This document shows, piece after piece, positions 1 through 7,278 of a stretch of 64,000 nt of DNA. The translations under genes were made by a program, and so were the position numbers. The stretch is from Rhodobiaceae bacterium UBA7804. Lineage in GTDB: Bacteria > Pseudomonadota > Alphaproteobacteria > Parvibaculales > Parvibaculaceae. Below the pieces are notes generated by a model. The model saw nothing but the letters and a program-made list of their open reading frames with translations, did no database searches and had not been told where the DNA came from. The DNA is taken from positions 307,885 to 371,884 of the forward strand of contig DLCG01000017.1 in the NCBI GenBank assembly GCA_002480495.1, written 5' to 3'. Position 1 is the first letter of the stretch. Every line of letters begins with the position of its first letter.

Positions 1-1320
1 CACGTTGATGCCGACCATGCCGACCTGCACGCGGGAGGCGAAGCTCCGCGCGGCATCGCCGTCCCGCGTGAAGATCGCGACGCCATTGCCATATTGGTGC
101 TTGGTCGGCAACGCGGCGGCTTCTTCGAAATCCTTGGCGCGCACGATCTGCAGAACGGGGCCGAAAATCTCGTCCTTGTAGCTCTGCATCTCCGGCGTGA
201 CCTTGTCGAAGAGCGAACCGCCGAGGAAGAAACCGTTCTCATATCCCTGCAGCTTGAAGCCGCGGCCGTCGACCAGCAATTCCGCGCCTTCCTTCACGCC
301 CATATCGATATAGGCGCTGACCTTGTCCATATGGGCCTTGCTGATGAGCGGACCATAGTCGCTGTCGGGCGCGGTGGAAATGCCGACCTTGAGAGACTGA
401 ACACGCGGCACGAGCTTTTCGACAAGACGGTCCGCCGTTTCCTCGCCGACGGGAACAGCAACGGAGATCGCCATGCAGCGCTCGCCCGCCGAACCATAGC
501 CCGCGCCGATCAGATCGTTCACGACCTGATCCATATCGGCATCCGGCATGATGATCGCGTGGTTCTTCGCGCCGCCCATCGCCTGCACGCGCTTCCCATG
601 CGCGGCGCCCGTCGCATAGACATATTCGGCGATGTTCGAGGAACCGACAAAGCTTACTGCCTGGATCACCGGGTCCGTTAGGATCGCATCGACCGCTTCC
701 TTGTCGCCATTGACGACATTGAGCACGCCGGCAGGCGCACCCGCCTCCATCATCAGTTCGGCGAGGCGGAGCGGAACCGAAGGATCCTTCTCCGAAGGCT
801 TGCAGATGAAGGTGTTGCCGCAGGCAATGGCAACGCCGAACATCCACATCGGGATCATGGCCGGGAAGTTGAATGGCGTGATGCCCGCGACGACGCCGAG
901 CGGCTGACGCATCGAATACATGTCGATGCCGGGGCCGGCGCCTTCCGTGAACTCGCCTTTCATCAGGTGCGGGATGCCGCAGGCGAACTCGATCACCTCG
1001 AGCCCGCGTTGCACGTCACCCTTCGAGTCCGCGATGACCTTTCCGTGCTCGGAGGAAAGCATCTCGGCCAGTTCGTTCATGTTGGCTTCGAGAAGCCGCT
1101 TGAACTCGAACATGACACGGGCGCGGCGCTGCGGATTGGTCGCGGCCCATTCCGGAAAGGCCTTCGCCGCCGCTTCGACGGCACCGCGAAGCTCGGCCGC
1201 GGTCGCGAGCGGTGTCCGCGCCGTGATTTCGCCCGTGTTCGGGTTGGTCACATCGAGAAAGCGCCCGCTCTTGCCCTGGACATGCGCGCCGCCGATGAAA
1301 TGTGTGAGCTCTCTGGCCAT
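1..1320 (-). CDS. mmsA: methylmalonate-semialdehyde dehydrogenase (CoA-acylating), 3' part cut by window edge
   Basis: NAD-dependent aldehyde dehydrogenase that turns methylmalonate semialdehyde plus CoA into propionyl-CoA in valine and related catabolism. My translation starts MARELTHFIGGAHVQGKSGR and contains GVVAGITPFNFPAMIPMW and GSAGERCMAISVAV. The Cys of that last motif, about residue 282, is the catalytic thiol. About 440 residues are in the window; the family has about 500, so the C-terminus lies outside. I chose ATG 1320 because it gives the usual family N-terminus. An in-frame ATG at 1371 would add 17 residues, and neither start has a clear Shine-Dalgarno. The gene is divergent from the one at 1671. 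Confidence 0.93.
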   Translation of the reverse strand, partial: MARELTHFIGGAHVQGKSGRFLDVTNPNTGEITARTPLATAAELRGAVEAAAKAFPEWAATNPQRRARVMFEFKRLLEANMNELAEMLSSEHGKVIADSKGDVQRGLEVIEFACGIPHLMKGEFTEGAGPGIDMYSMRQPLGVVAGITPFNFPAMIPMWMFGVAIACGNTFICKPSEKDPSVPLRLAELMMEAGAPAGVLNVVNGDKEAVDAILTDPVIQAVSFVGSSNIAEYVYATGAAHGKRVQAMGGAKNHAIIMPDADMDQVVNDLIGAGYGSAGERCMAISVAVPVGEETADRLVEKLVPRVQSLKVGISTAPDSDYGPLISKAHMDKVSAYIDMGVKEGAELLVDGRGFKLQGYENGFFLGGSLFDKVTPEMQSYKDEIFGPVLQIVRAKDFEEAAALPTKHQYGNGVAIFTRDGDAARSFASRVQVGMVGINV

Positions 1321-1670
1321 TCGTATCGTGCCGCGCGCCGCTTTCGCCGGCCGCGTCTCCCTGTTCGCCATGATGTCTGCCGGGCCTACTTAGCCCAGCG
1401 CGAGAGGGAACGGCAAGGCCTCTGTGGAGCGCCGCTACGCACCTGTCTCGGCAGCCGTTTCGGCACCGTTTCGAGCGTGACACACCGTCAACAAGCATAA
1501 AAGTTTTCCAGTAATTCACCGTTTCACGGTGGCATTTTGCCCCAAATCATCACTAACATTGCGATGGGCACCTGAAAGAACCGTGGGAGAACAAACGGGG
1601 GGCCTGATGTGGCCGCATCCACGCGGCCGGGGTGAAACCAAGGCGAAACGACCGCCAAGAGGAAAATACC

Positions 1671-2069
1671 ATGTCCAACTTCATGAAGACCGCTATCGCC
1701 ATTATCGTGATCGCGGTGGTTCTGGTGATCGGATACCGGATGATGAATCCGGAAGACGCGACCGTTCAGGACGCGATGGATCAGGCAGGCGAGGCCGCGA
1801 CCGACGCTATGGAAGCGACGGGAGAGGCGGCGAGCGACGCCATGGATGCGGCCGAGGAAGCCGCCAGCGACGCCATGGGCGCCACCGAGGAAGCCGCCGA
1901 AGATGCCGCCGCAGCCACGGAAGAAGCCGCGGAAGACGCTTCGGAAGCAACCGGCGAAGCCATGGAAGACGCGGGCGCGGCCATGGAAGAAGCCGGCGAG
2001 GAAATGAGCGGCGAAGAGGCTCCGGCCGAGGAAGCCGCACCGGCGGAAGAAGAGAAGGCGGCGGAGTAA
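1671..2069 (+). CDS. small membrane-anchored Ala/Glu-rich repeat protein, function unknown
   Basis: 132 residues. The N-terminus MSNFMKTAIAIIVIAVVLV is a single membrane segment, and residues about 30-132 are almost only Ala, Glu, Asp, Gly and Thr. The acidic part has a loose 7-8 residue periodicity around AxEAAxDA, as expected for a long charged amphipathic helix. ATG 1671 is preceded by AAGAGGA at a good distance; an upstream in-frame start at 1632 lacks this. A strong terminator follows at 2100-2128, so this is probably a one-gene transcript. The topology suggests a tethered extracytoplasmic acidic helix. I do not recognise a family beyond low-complexity helical repeats. Composition alone could mimic an antisense ORF, but the ribosome site, membrane segment and terminator support a real gene. 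Confidence 0.75.
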   Translation: MSNFMKTAIAIIVIAVVLVIGYRMMNPEDATVQDAMDQAGEAATDAMEATGEAASDAMDAAEEAASDAMGATEEAAEDAAAATEEAAEDASEATGEAMEDAGAAMEEAGEEMSGEEAPAEEAAPAEEEKAAE

Positions 2070-2099
2070 CCTGCCCTCTCCTTTCACGGATGAAAATTG

Positions 2100-2128
2100 G
2101 GCCCGCGCTTTAAGGCGCGGGCCTTTTT
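2100..2128 (+). terminator. Rho-independent terminator of the 1671 gene
   Basis: A 9-bp GC-only stem (arms 2100-2108 and 2115-2123) with a 6-nt loop is followed by TTTTT at 2124-2128. The T-run touches the stop codon of the convergent acr3 gene. Confidence 0.9.
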
Positions 2129-3192
2129 CATTCGGCGGGTTGCGGCGAAGCCCCAAACCAGCGGGTACGAAGCCAGAGCGCAACACTGACCAGCGCGATC
2201 AGAACCGGCACTTCGACCAGGGGGCCGATGACGGTTGCGAAGGCGACGGGCGAGGCGATGCCGAAAGCGGCGATCGCGACCGCGATGGCAAGCTCGAAAT
2301 TATTGCTCGCCGCGGTGAAGGAAAGCGAGACGGTGCGCGGATAGTCCGCACCAAGCAGCCGGCTCATCGCGAAACTCACCAGAAACATGATGAGGAAATA
2401 GAGCGCGAGCGGAACCGCGATGCGAAGTGCATCGAGCGGCAAGGCGAGAACCGTTTCCCCCTTCAGAGCGAACATGACGCCGATGGTGAAGAGGAGCGCG
2501 ACGAGCGTAAGCGGGGCGATGCGCGGCACGAAGCCGTTGTCGTAGCGCTCCGCTCCGATGCGCGGCCGCACGAAACGCCGCGTGAGATAGCCGGCCGCAA
2601 AGGGCACGCCGAGATAAAGGAAAACCGCGCCCGCGATGACCCAGAAACTCACGTTGACGATCTGCCCTTCGAGTCCGAAGAAGGGTGGCAGAACGGCAAG
2701 GAAGAACCAGGCATAGACGCTGAAAAAGACGAGCTGGAACAGACTGTTGAAGGCAACGAGCGCCGCCACGTATTCGTTGCTGCCTCGCGCGAGCTGGTTC
2801 CAGACGATGACCATGGCGATACAACGCGCAAGTCCGATGAGAATGAGACCCGTCATGTAGGCAGGTTCGTCGCTCAGGAAGAGAACGGCGAGACCGAACA
2901 TGAGAAAAGGCCCGATCAGCCAGTTCTGAACGAGCGACAGAAGAAGTACCTTCCGGTCCTCGAAGATGCGCGGCAGTTCCTCGTAGCGCACGCGCGCAAG
3001 CGGCGGATACATCATCAGCAGAAGACCCGCTGCGATAGGCAGGTTCGTCGTGCCGACGGAGAGACCTTCAAGCGCGGCGGGAAGCGCGGGCCAGGCGGTT
3101 CCGAGCGCAGTGCCGGCCGCCATCGCCAGAAAGATCCAGAGCGTGAGCCAGCGGTCGAGAAAGCCGAGACGGCGCGGAGATGCTTCGCTCAT
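2128..3192 (-). CDS. acr3: arsenite efflux permease, ACR3 family
   Basis: Inner-membrane secondary carrier that extrudes arsenite. 354 residues, the usual ACR3 length, with about ten hydrophobic segments. It has the ACR3 signature LARCIAMVIVWNQLA with the conserved Cys at residue 124, and a late NNFELA motif with the conserved Glu. It is not the unrelated ArsB type. Its ATG overlaps the arsC stop by one base (TGATG), so it is translationally coupled as the last gene of arsR-arsI-arsC-acr3. It ends at the shared terminator region. Confidence 0.96.
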   Translation of the reverse strand: MSEASPRRLGFLDRWLTLWIFLAMAAGTALGTAWPALPAALEGLSVGTTNLPIAAGLLLMMYPPLARVRYEELPRIFEDRKVLLLSLVQNWLIGPFLMFGLAVLFLSDEPAYMTGLILIGLARCIAMVIVWNQLARGSNEYVAALVAFNSLFQLVFFSVYAWFFLAVLPPFFGLEGQIVNVSFWVIAGAVFLYLGVPFAAGYLTRRFVRPRIGAERYDNGFVPRIAPLTLVALLFTIGVMFALKGETVLALPLDALRIAVPLALYFLIMFLVSFAMSRLLGADYPRTVSLSFTAASNNFELAIAVAIAAFGIASPVAFATVIGPLVEVPVLIALVSVALWLRTRWFGASPQPAE

Positions 3193-3707
3193 CAGCTCGC
3201 CTTTGCCGGATCGCGGCCGATCTCGTCGATACGCTTCTGCAATGCGAGTTTGTCGAGCGAGCGGAGCGGCAGGTTCGTGAAGATGTCGATGCGCGCCCTT
3301 ATTTGGCGGAATACGTCAAGGAAGATCGCGCGCTTCTCGGCATCGCTTCCCTCGAAGGCAGCCGGATCGGCGAAAGGCCAATGCGCCGTCATCGGCTGCC
3401 CCGGCCAGATCGGACAGACTTCGCCCGCCGCATTGTCGCAGACGGTGAAGACGAAGTTCATCTTCGGCGCGCCGGGAGCGGCGAACTCGTCCCATGATTT
3501 CGACCGCAATCCTTCGACGGGAATGCGCGCCGTACGAAGCACATCGAGCGCATACGGATTGACGGTGCCGCCGGGGTGGCTGCCCGCGCTATAGGCCTTG
3601 AAGCGCTTCTCCGGCAGCGAGTTCATATAGGCTTCCGCCATGATGCTGCGCGCCGAATTGCCGGTGCAGAGGAAAAGGACGTTCCAGGTTTCGCTGTCGC
3701 CGCTCAT
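3192..3707 (-). CDS. arsC: arsenate reductase, thioredoxin-linked (LMW-phosphatase fold)
   Basis: Cytosolic reductase converting arsenate to arsenite, which ACR3 then exports. 171 residues starting with the phosphatase-like P-loop FLCTGNSARS, a CX5R motif with C14 and R20. C90 and C98 (TVCDNAAGEVCP) complete the three-cysteine relay of the thioredoxin-coupled family. It is somewhat longer than the approximately 140-residue Bacillus type because of a C-terminal helical extension. It lies 26 bp after arsI and overlaps acr3 by one base. Confidence 0.95.
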   Translation of the reverse strand: MSGDSETWNVLFLCTGNSARSIMAEAYMNSLPEKRFKAYSAGSHPGGTVNPYALDVLRTARIPVEGLRSKSWDEFAAPGAPKMNFVFTVCDNAAGEVCPIWPGQPMTAHWPFADPAAFEGSDAEKRAIFLDVFRQIRARIDIFTNLPLRSLDKLALQKRIDEIGRDPAKAS

Positions 3708-3733
3708 GGCGCTTTACTCCGTAAGGGGATGAT

Positions 3734-4210
3734 CTAGCAGCAAGTTGAGACAGGCGTCGCTTCCGCTTTCGGCGCGGAGCAGCCGCAGGCCTGCGCATCC
3801 TTTTCCGTCACATCGAGCCTTTCCAGCTCCGGGCCCGAGCCGAATTCATCCATCTGGTGCATGGTGAAGAAGGCTTCCCAGCGCACGCCGTCGGGATCGG
3901 CCGTCCAGCTCTTTTCCGACTTGTGGTAGCAGCAGGTCGTGACGCCTTCCGGCAGGTAAGGGGCTTCCGCTTCCTTCAGCCTGCTGAAGATCGGTTCGAG
4001 TTCTTCTTGGCTCTCCACCTGAATGCCCGCATGGGAGAAGCCGATTTCGCCCGAAAGCGACTCCACGACAAAGTTTACGCGCGGATCGTCGAGCATCCAT
4101 TTCGCGTAACCGGGACGGCGAACGGACGGCTCTGCGCCGAACAGCGTCGAATAGAACAGCACCGACTTTTCGAGATCCTTCACGCCGAAACTCACATGCA
4201 GACGCTTCAT
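3734..4210 (-). CDS. arsI: ArsI/CadI-family VOC metalloenzyme (organoarsenical C-As lyase type)
   Basis: 158-residue vicinal-oxygen-chelate protein. Residues that match known ArsI ligands are H5, H60 and E112. The adjacent pair C93-C94 in TTCCYHKSEK is the trivalent-arsenic site that distinguishes ArsI. ArsI cleaves the carbon-arsenic bond of trivalent organoarsenicals such as MAs(III); CadI relatives are cadmium-induced. The C-terminus adds Cys at 142, 144, 157 and 158, which is not required by the fold. The ATG overlaps the arsR stop in ATGA. The ORF is open further upstream, but that start would lie inside arsR. Confidence 0.9.
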   Translation of the reverse strand: MKRLHVSFGVKDLEKSVLFYSTLFGAEPSVRRPGYAKWMLDDPRVNFVVESLSGEIGFSHAGIQVESQEELEPIFSRLKEAEAPYLPEGVTTCCYHKSEKSWTADPDGVRWEAFFTMHQMDEFGSGPELERLDVTEKDAQACGCSAPKAEATPVSTCC

Positions 4211-4572
4211 GATGCGCACTCCTTTTCGCGGATTGTGGCGCCGCCCGGCGCGCATGGGGACAAGCTTCCGCAAGCGCCCTGGCAGCAATCGTCGAGCAGA
4301 TAACCGGTGAGACCGAGCATGGCGGAGAGGTCCGCCTTGTAGATGAGGGAGCGGCCCTCGCGGCGCTGAAGGATGAGCCCGGCATGGGTGAGCTCCTTCA
4401 GGTGGAAGGACAAGGTGGCGGGCGCGACGCCGAGCACACCCGCGATCTCGCCGGCCGCAAGCCCGCCGCGCCCTTCCTCCGGCGAATGGGCGCGGACGAG
4501 GGCGCGGAAGATCGCGAGACGCGTTTCCTGCGCGAGGGCGGAGAGGGTTGAGATGGCGGCTTCCATTTCCAT
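4207..4572 (-). CDS. arsR: ArsR/SmtB-family arsenite-responsive repressor
   Basis: 121-residue winged-helix repressor. The recognition helix is in the LGVAPATLSFHLKELTHAG region. It lacks the classical CVC box in that helix. Instead, C96-C97 and C101 (LLDDCCQGAC) lie near the C-terminus, as in the Acidithiobacillus-type ArsR whose As(III) site is Cys95/96/102. First gene of the ars operon. ATG 4572 lies inside the palindromic operator and has no ribosome site, and a second in-frame ATG is at 4566. The promoter geometry suggests leaderless translation from 4572. Confidence 0.94.
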   Translation of the reverse strand: MEMEAAISTLSALAQETRLAIFRALVRAHSPEEGRGGLAAGEIAGVLGVAPATLSFHLKELTHAGLILQRREGRSLIYKADLSAMLGLTGYLLDDCCQGACGSLSPCAPGGATIREKECAS

Positions 4573-4607
4573 ATTTCGATAAATATCAAAATATTATCCG
4601 GAGTCAA
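4571..4607 (-). promoter_or_regulatory. ars promoter with palindromic ArsR operator
   Basis: Minus-strand TTGACT (4602-4607) and TATTTA (4580-4585) are 16 bp apart and form a promoter. The -10 sits in an inverted repeat with 11-bp arms, ATATTTTGATA-TT-TATCGAAATAT (4571-4594), with one mismatch. A start point 7 nt after the -10 falls on the A of ATG 4572. ArsR bound here would block RNA polymerase. Confidence 0.7.
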
Positions 4608-5095
4608 GGCCGGAAGCGAAAGCGGGGACAAGGAAAGGCCGCGCCGGGGATAAACCGGGCCGACCGTCATCGAAACGTCATAAAAACGTCATGAAAACCG
4701 GGAGATGTCCTCGCAAAAAACTTGTCCCCGTTTTGCCCCCCTGCGACGCATCCGCCCCGGACACCCACCCCCAGGACATCCACCTGAGGACACCCATCTG
4801 AGGACGGGGGAAAAATTTCGCGCCGCCGCGACGGAAAAGAAATCCCCGTCCGTTTGAGAAAGCAGGCGGGCGCTGGATTCCCCCTCCCCTCCGGCCCGCC
4901 TTTCCTCCCGGCGTCAGCATCCCTCAAGAGCCGACGCCACGGCCCGTGCCGCTCCTCCCCCCTCATGTACCTCATGGGCGAGCGGCGCGGGCCGGCCTCG
5001 CCTGCCCGCCCGCACACTATCCGCCTACGAACTATCATGTCGCGTTCGGCAAAGCCTGCTATTCTGCACCGAAGTCAATCGGGCGGGAAAAGACG
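4608..5095. other. 488-bp stretch with no convincing gene
   Basis: ORFs here have no ribosome site or recognisable product. Visible small structure: three copies of ACGTCAT near 4674-4692 and three imperfect GAGGACACCCATCT-like units at about 4770-4806. The latter may come from local slippage. The promoter of the 5096 gene must lie at the right end. Confidence 0.5.
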
Positions 5096-5392
5096 ATGAT
5101 CGTGATAACGGGCACCGCACGGATCGCAGAGGCAAACCGCGCCGAGTTCGAGAAGGTGGCGGAGCGCCAGGTGTGCCTGTCGCGCAAGGAGCCGGGCAAC
5201 ATCACCTATGGCTGCTTCGAGGACCGGCTGGAGCCCGGACGTTTCTTCTTCTACGAGGAATGGAAGGACCGCGCCGCCGTCGAGTTTCATTTCGCGCGAG
5301 ACTATTGCCACGAGTTCATGGACGCCGCGCGACGGCTCGCGGAAACGGAACCGGAGATCAATGTCCGCGAGGTCATGGTGAAGGAGGGGTAA
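5096..5392 (+). CDS. antibiotic-biosynthesis-monooxygenase (ABM) family protein
   Basis: 98-residue single-domain ferredoxin-like alpha/beta protein beginning MIVITGTARI. It contains EPGNITYGCFEDRLEPGRFF followed by YEEWKDRAA, the usual ABM core; the later FHFARDYCHEFM segment fits the last helix. The family includes small cofactor-free oxygenases (YgiN, ActVA-Orf6) and heme oxygenases. This one lacks a recognisable heme-binding pattern, so the substrate is unknown. The ORF stays open back to 4946, but the family N-terminus is at 5096. It is a single gene, not obviously part of the ars operon, which is divergent. Confidence 0.8.
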   Translation: MIVITGTARIAEANRAEFEKVAERQVCLSRKEPGNITYGCFEDRLEPGRFFFYEEWKDRAAVEFHFARDYCHEFMDAARRLAETEPEINVREVMVKEG

Positions 5393-5649
5393 ACCGTCCG
5401 GATGCGGAATGATCGGCGATCTTCACCTTCCGTTCAGACGGCCCATGCCATGCTCCTCCCATGCCGCGACCCTCATTGAACCGATTTGCGGCTTCGAGAC
5501 TCGAACAACGGCTGAGGCCCCGGCTCGCATTGACTTGCCCCGGCACATCCTCCGCCCTCCCTCTACGGAACCCGGCGCGCCCCTTGAGAAGATAGTGGCG
5601 GCCGGGTTTTCTGTTACGCTGTGCCGGACAACAGGGAGGGAGCCTGCCC

Positions 5650-6183
5650 ATGATCCGCCGTCTCGCCGCTTTCGCCGCCTTGCTTCTGCTGACCGGCTGC
5701 CTGGTTTCCGATGGCGATCTGATCTCGCCCGGCGAGGCCGACTTTCCGGTCGAGGACGGAACGCGCTTCACGGTCTATGCCCTGGACGAGAGTGGCGAGC
5801 GCGCCGACGAACCGCCGGAGCAGGCAACCGTCACGGTGAAGGACGGCCGCTACCTCATGGACATGGGCGAGGAAAGCAAGCTCTTCGCCGGACTGATGAA
5901 GGAAATCGGGCCGGAACTCTATGCCGTGATGATCCGCGAGGCGGACCAGACGAACGGCAATTTCTATGCGCTGATGGAGCGCGACGGCACGTCTTGGAAG
6001 CGCTGGGGCATGGTCTGCCCTGATTTCGTATCGCTGGTCGAGGAGGAAGGCATGGCGCTTGCCGATTTCGGCATGGTCGTGCGGAACAGCGATTGCGTGG
6101 CGACGGATTTCGAGGATCTGAAGAAGGCGCTCCTCTTTGCGCATGAGCGGCAGGCGCCCGATGCGGAGTATGTGGCGGAGTGA
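5650..6183 (+). CDS. predicted lipoprotein, function unknown
   Basis: 177 residues. Signal peptide MIRRLAAFAALLLLTGC with a clean lipobox (LTGC), so cleavage and lipidation at Cys17 are expected. The mature part is acidic and has a beta-rich look (GTRFTVYALDESGE, ATVTVKDGRYLMDM) with two more Cys, in VCPDF and NSDCVA, which could form a disulfide. The start is preceded by AGGGAGGGAG. It is convergent with sdhB across a palindromic repeat. I do not recognise the family. Confidence 0.8.
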   Translation: MIRRLAAFAALLLLTGCLVSDGDLISPGEADFPVEDGTRFTVYALDESGERADEPPEQATVTVKDGRYLMDMGEESKLFAGLMKEIGPELYAVMIREADQTNGNFYALMERDGTSWKRWGMVCPDFVSLVEEEGMALADFGMVVRNSDCVATDFEDLKKALLFAHERQAPDAEYVAE

Positions 6184-6223
6184 CGTCCCGGCCGCAGAAT
6201 CCATGACTTCACACTCATGTGTT

Positions 6224-6399
6224 ATCCCGGCGAAAGCCGGGACCCACCCAGCCTTCGCCGAAGCGAAGCTCCGGCTTCGCGCAGGCAGGTCGCAATTCGA
6301 ATTGCCGCAGCTTGCGATGCGGATGATCCGCAACGCCGCACGCCCACGCTCAAGCCGCTCTTGCTGAGGGAACCAATGGGTCCCGGCTTTCGCCGGGAT
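6224..6399. repeat. palindromic intergenic repeat element
   Basis: 176 bp bounded by perfect 23-bp inverted repeats (6224-6246 and 6377-6399). The left one contains CCCGGCGAAAGCCGGGACCC. Each end can itself fold into a short hairpin. Elements of this style are scattered between genes in many alphaproteobacteria. It lies between two convergent genes and has no ORF. Confidence 0.85.
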
Positions 6400-6430
6400 G
6401 ACACTTTTGGATTGGGAAAGGCAGAAGAGA

Positions 6431-6457
6431 AAAGGCCGCCCGGAGGCGGCCTTTGAT
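6431..6457 (-). terminator. terminator of the sdhCDAB operon
   Basis: Perfect 10-bp stem (6431-6440 with 6445-6454) and 4-nt loop. Read on the minus strand it ends in TTTTCTCTT, 20-odd bases after the sdhB stop. Confidence 0.85.
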
Positions 6458-6476
6458 TTTGCAGAGATCGTTTTCT

Positions 6477-7256
6477 TTAAGCCTGACGCTCCACCATCAT
6501 CTTCTTGATTTCCGCGATGGCCTTGGCGGGGTTCAACCCCTTCGGGCAGGTCTTCGCGCAATTCATGATGGTGTGGCAGCGATAGAGGCGGAAGGGATCT
6601 TCGAGGTCGTCGAGGCGCTCGCCCGTCGCCTCGTCGCGGCTGTCGATGAGCCAGCGATAGGCCTGGAGCAGCGCGGCGGGGCCCAGGTAGCGGTCGCCGT
6701 TCCACCAGTAGGACGGGCAGGAGGTCGAGCAGCAGGCGCAGAGAATGCACTCGTAGAGACCGTCGAGCTTCTCGCGGTCCTCGTGGGATTGGCGCCATTC
6801 CTTTTCCGGCGTCGGCGACTTCGTCTGCAGCCAGGGCTCGATGAAGGCGTGCTGCGCATAGAAATTGGTGAGGTCCGGCACGAGGTCCTTGATCACCGGC
6901 ATGTGCGGCAGCGGATAGATCTTCACATCGCCCTTCACCTCGTCGATGCCCTTGGTGCAGGCGAGCGTGTTCGCGCCGTCGATATTCATGGCGCAGGAAC
7001 CGCAGATGCCTTCGCGGCAGGAACGGCGAAAGGTGAGCGTCTGGTCGATCTCGTTCTTGATCTTGATGAGCGCGTCGAGAACCATCGGGCCGCACTTGTC
7101 GAGATCGACTTCATAGGTGTCGATGGTCGGGTTCTTCCCGTCGTCGGGCGACCAGCGATAGACGCGGAAGCGCTTGACGTTTTTCGCATCCGGCGAGGCC
7201 TTGAAGGTCTTGCCCTCGCTCATCGTGGAATTTTTCGGCAGTCGGAACTGGACCAT
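6477..7256 (-). CDS. sdhB: succinate dehydrogenase iron-sulfur subunit
   Basis: Electron-transfer subunit of respiratory complex II. 259 residues. The N-terminal [2Fe-2S] domain has SCREGICGSCAMNIDG. The C-terminal ferredoxin-like domain has CILCACCSTSCPSYWWN and CHTIMNCAKTCPKGLNP for the [4Fe-4S] and [3Fe-4S] clusters. It is the last gene of sdhCDAB, 22 bp after sdhA, and is followed by a terminator. Confidence 0.98.
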   Translation of the reverse strand: MVQFRLPKNSTMSEGKTFKASPDAKNVKRFRVYRWSPDDGKNPTIDTYEVDLDKCGPMVLDALIKIKNEIDQTLTFRRSCREGICGSCAMNIDGANTLACTKGIDEVKGDVKIYPLPHMPVIKDLVPDLTNFYAQHAFIEPWLQTKSPTPEKEWRQSHEDREKLDGLYECILCACCSTSCPSYWWNGDRYLGPAALLQAYRWLIDSRDEATGERLDDLEDPFRLYRCHTIMNCAKTCPKGLNPAKAIAEIKKMMVERQA

Positions 7257-7278
7257 GATCTAGACCCTTATACGCGGC

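Noticed and set aside
2140..3594. 484-codon plus-strand open frame over acr3 and arsC
   Set aside because: Charged low-complexity shadow; both ars genes on the minus strand have intact motifs.
4667..5038. 123-codon minus-strand open frame upstream of arsR
   Set aside because: No ribosome site, no motif, and it ends against the ars promoter; treated as chance.
6224..6399. Insertion sequence
   Set aside because: Perfect ends but only 176 bp, with no transposase and no clear target duplication.
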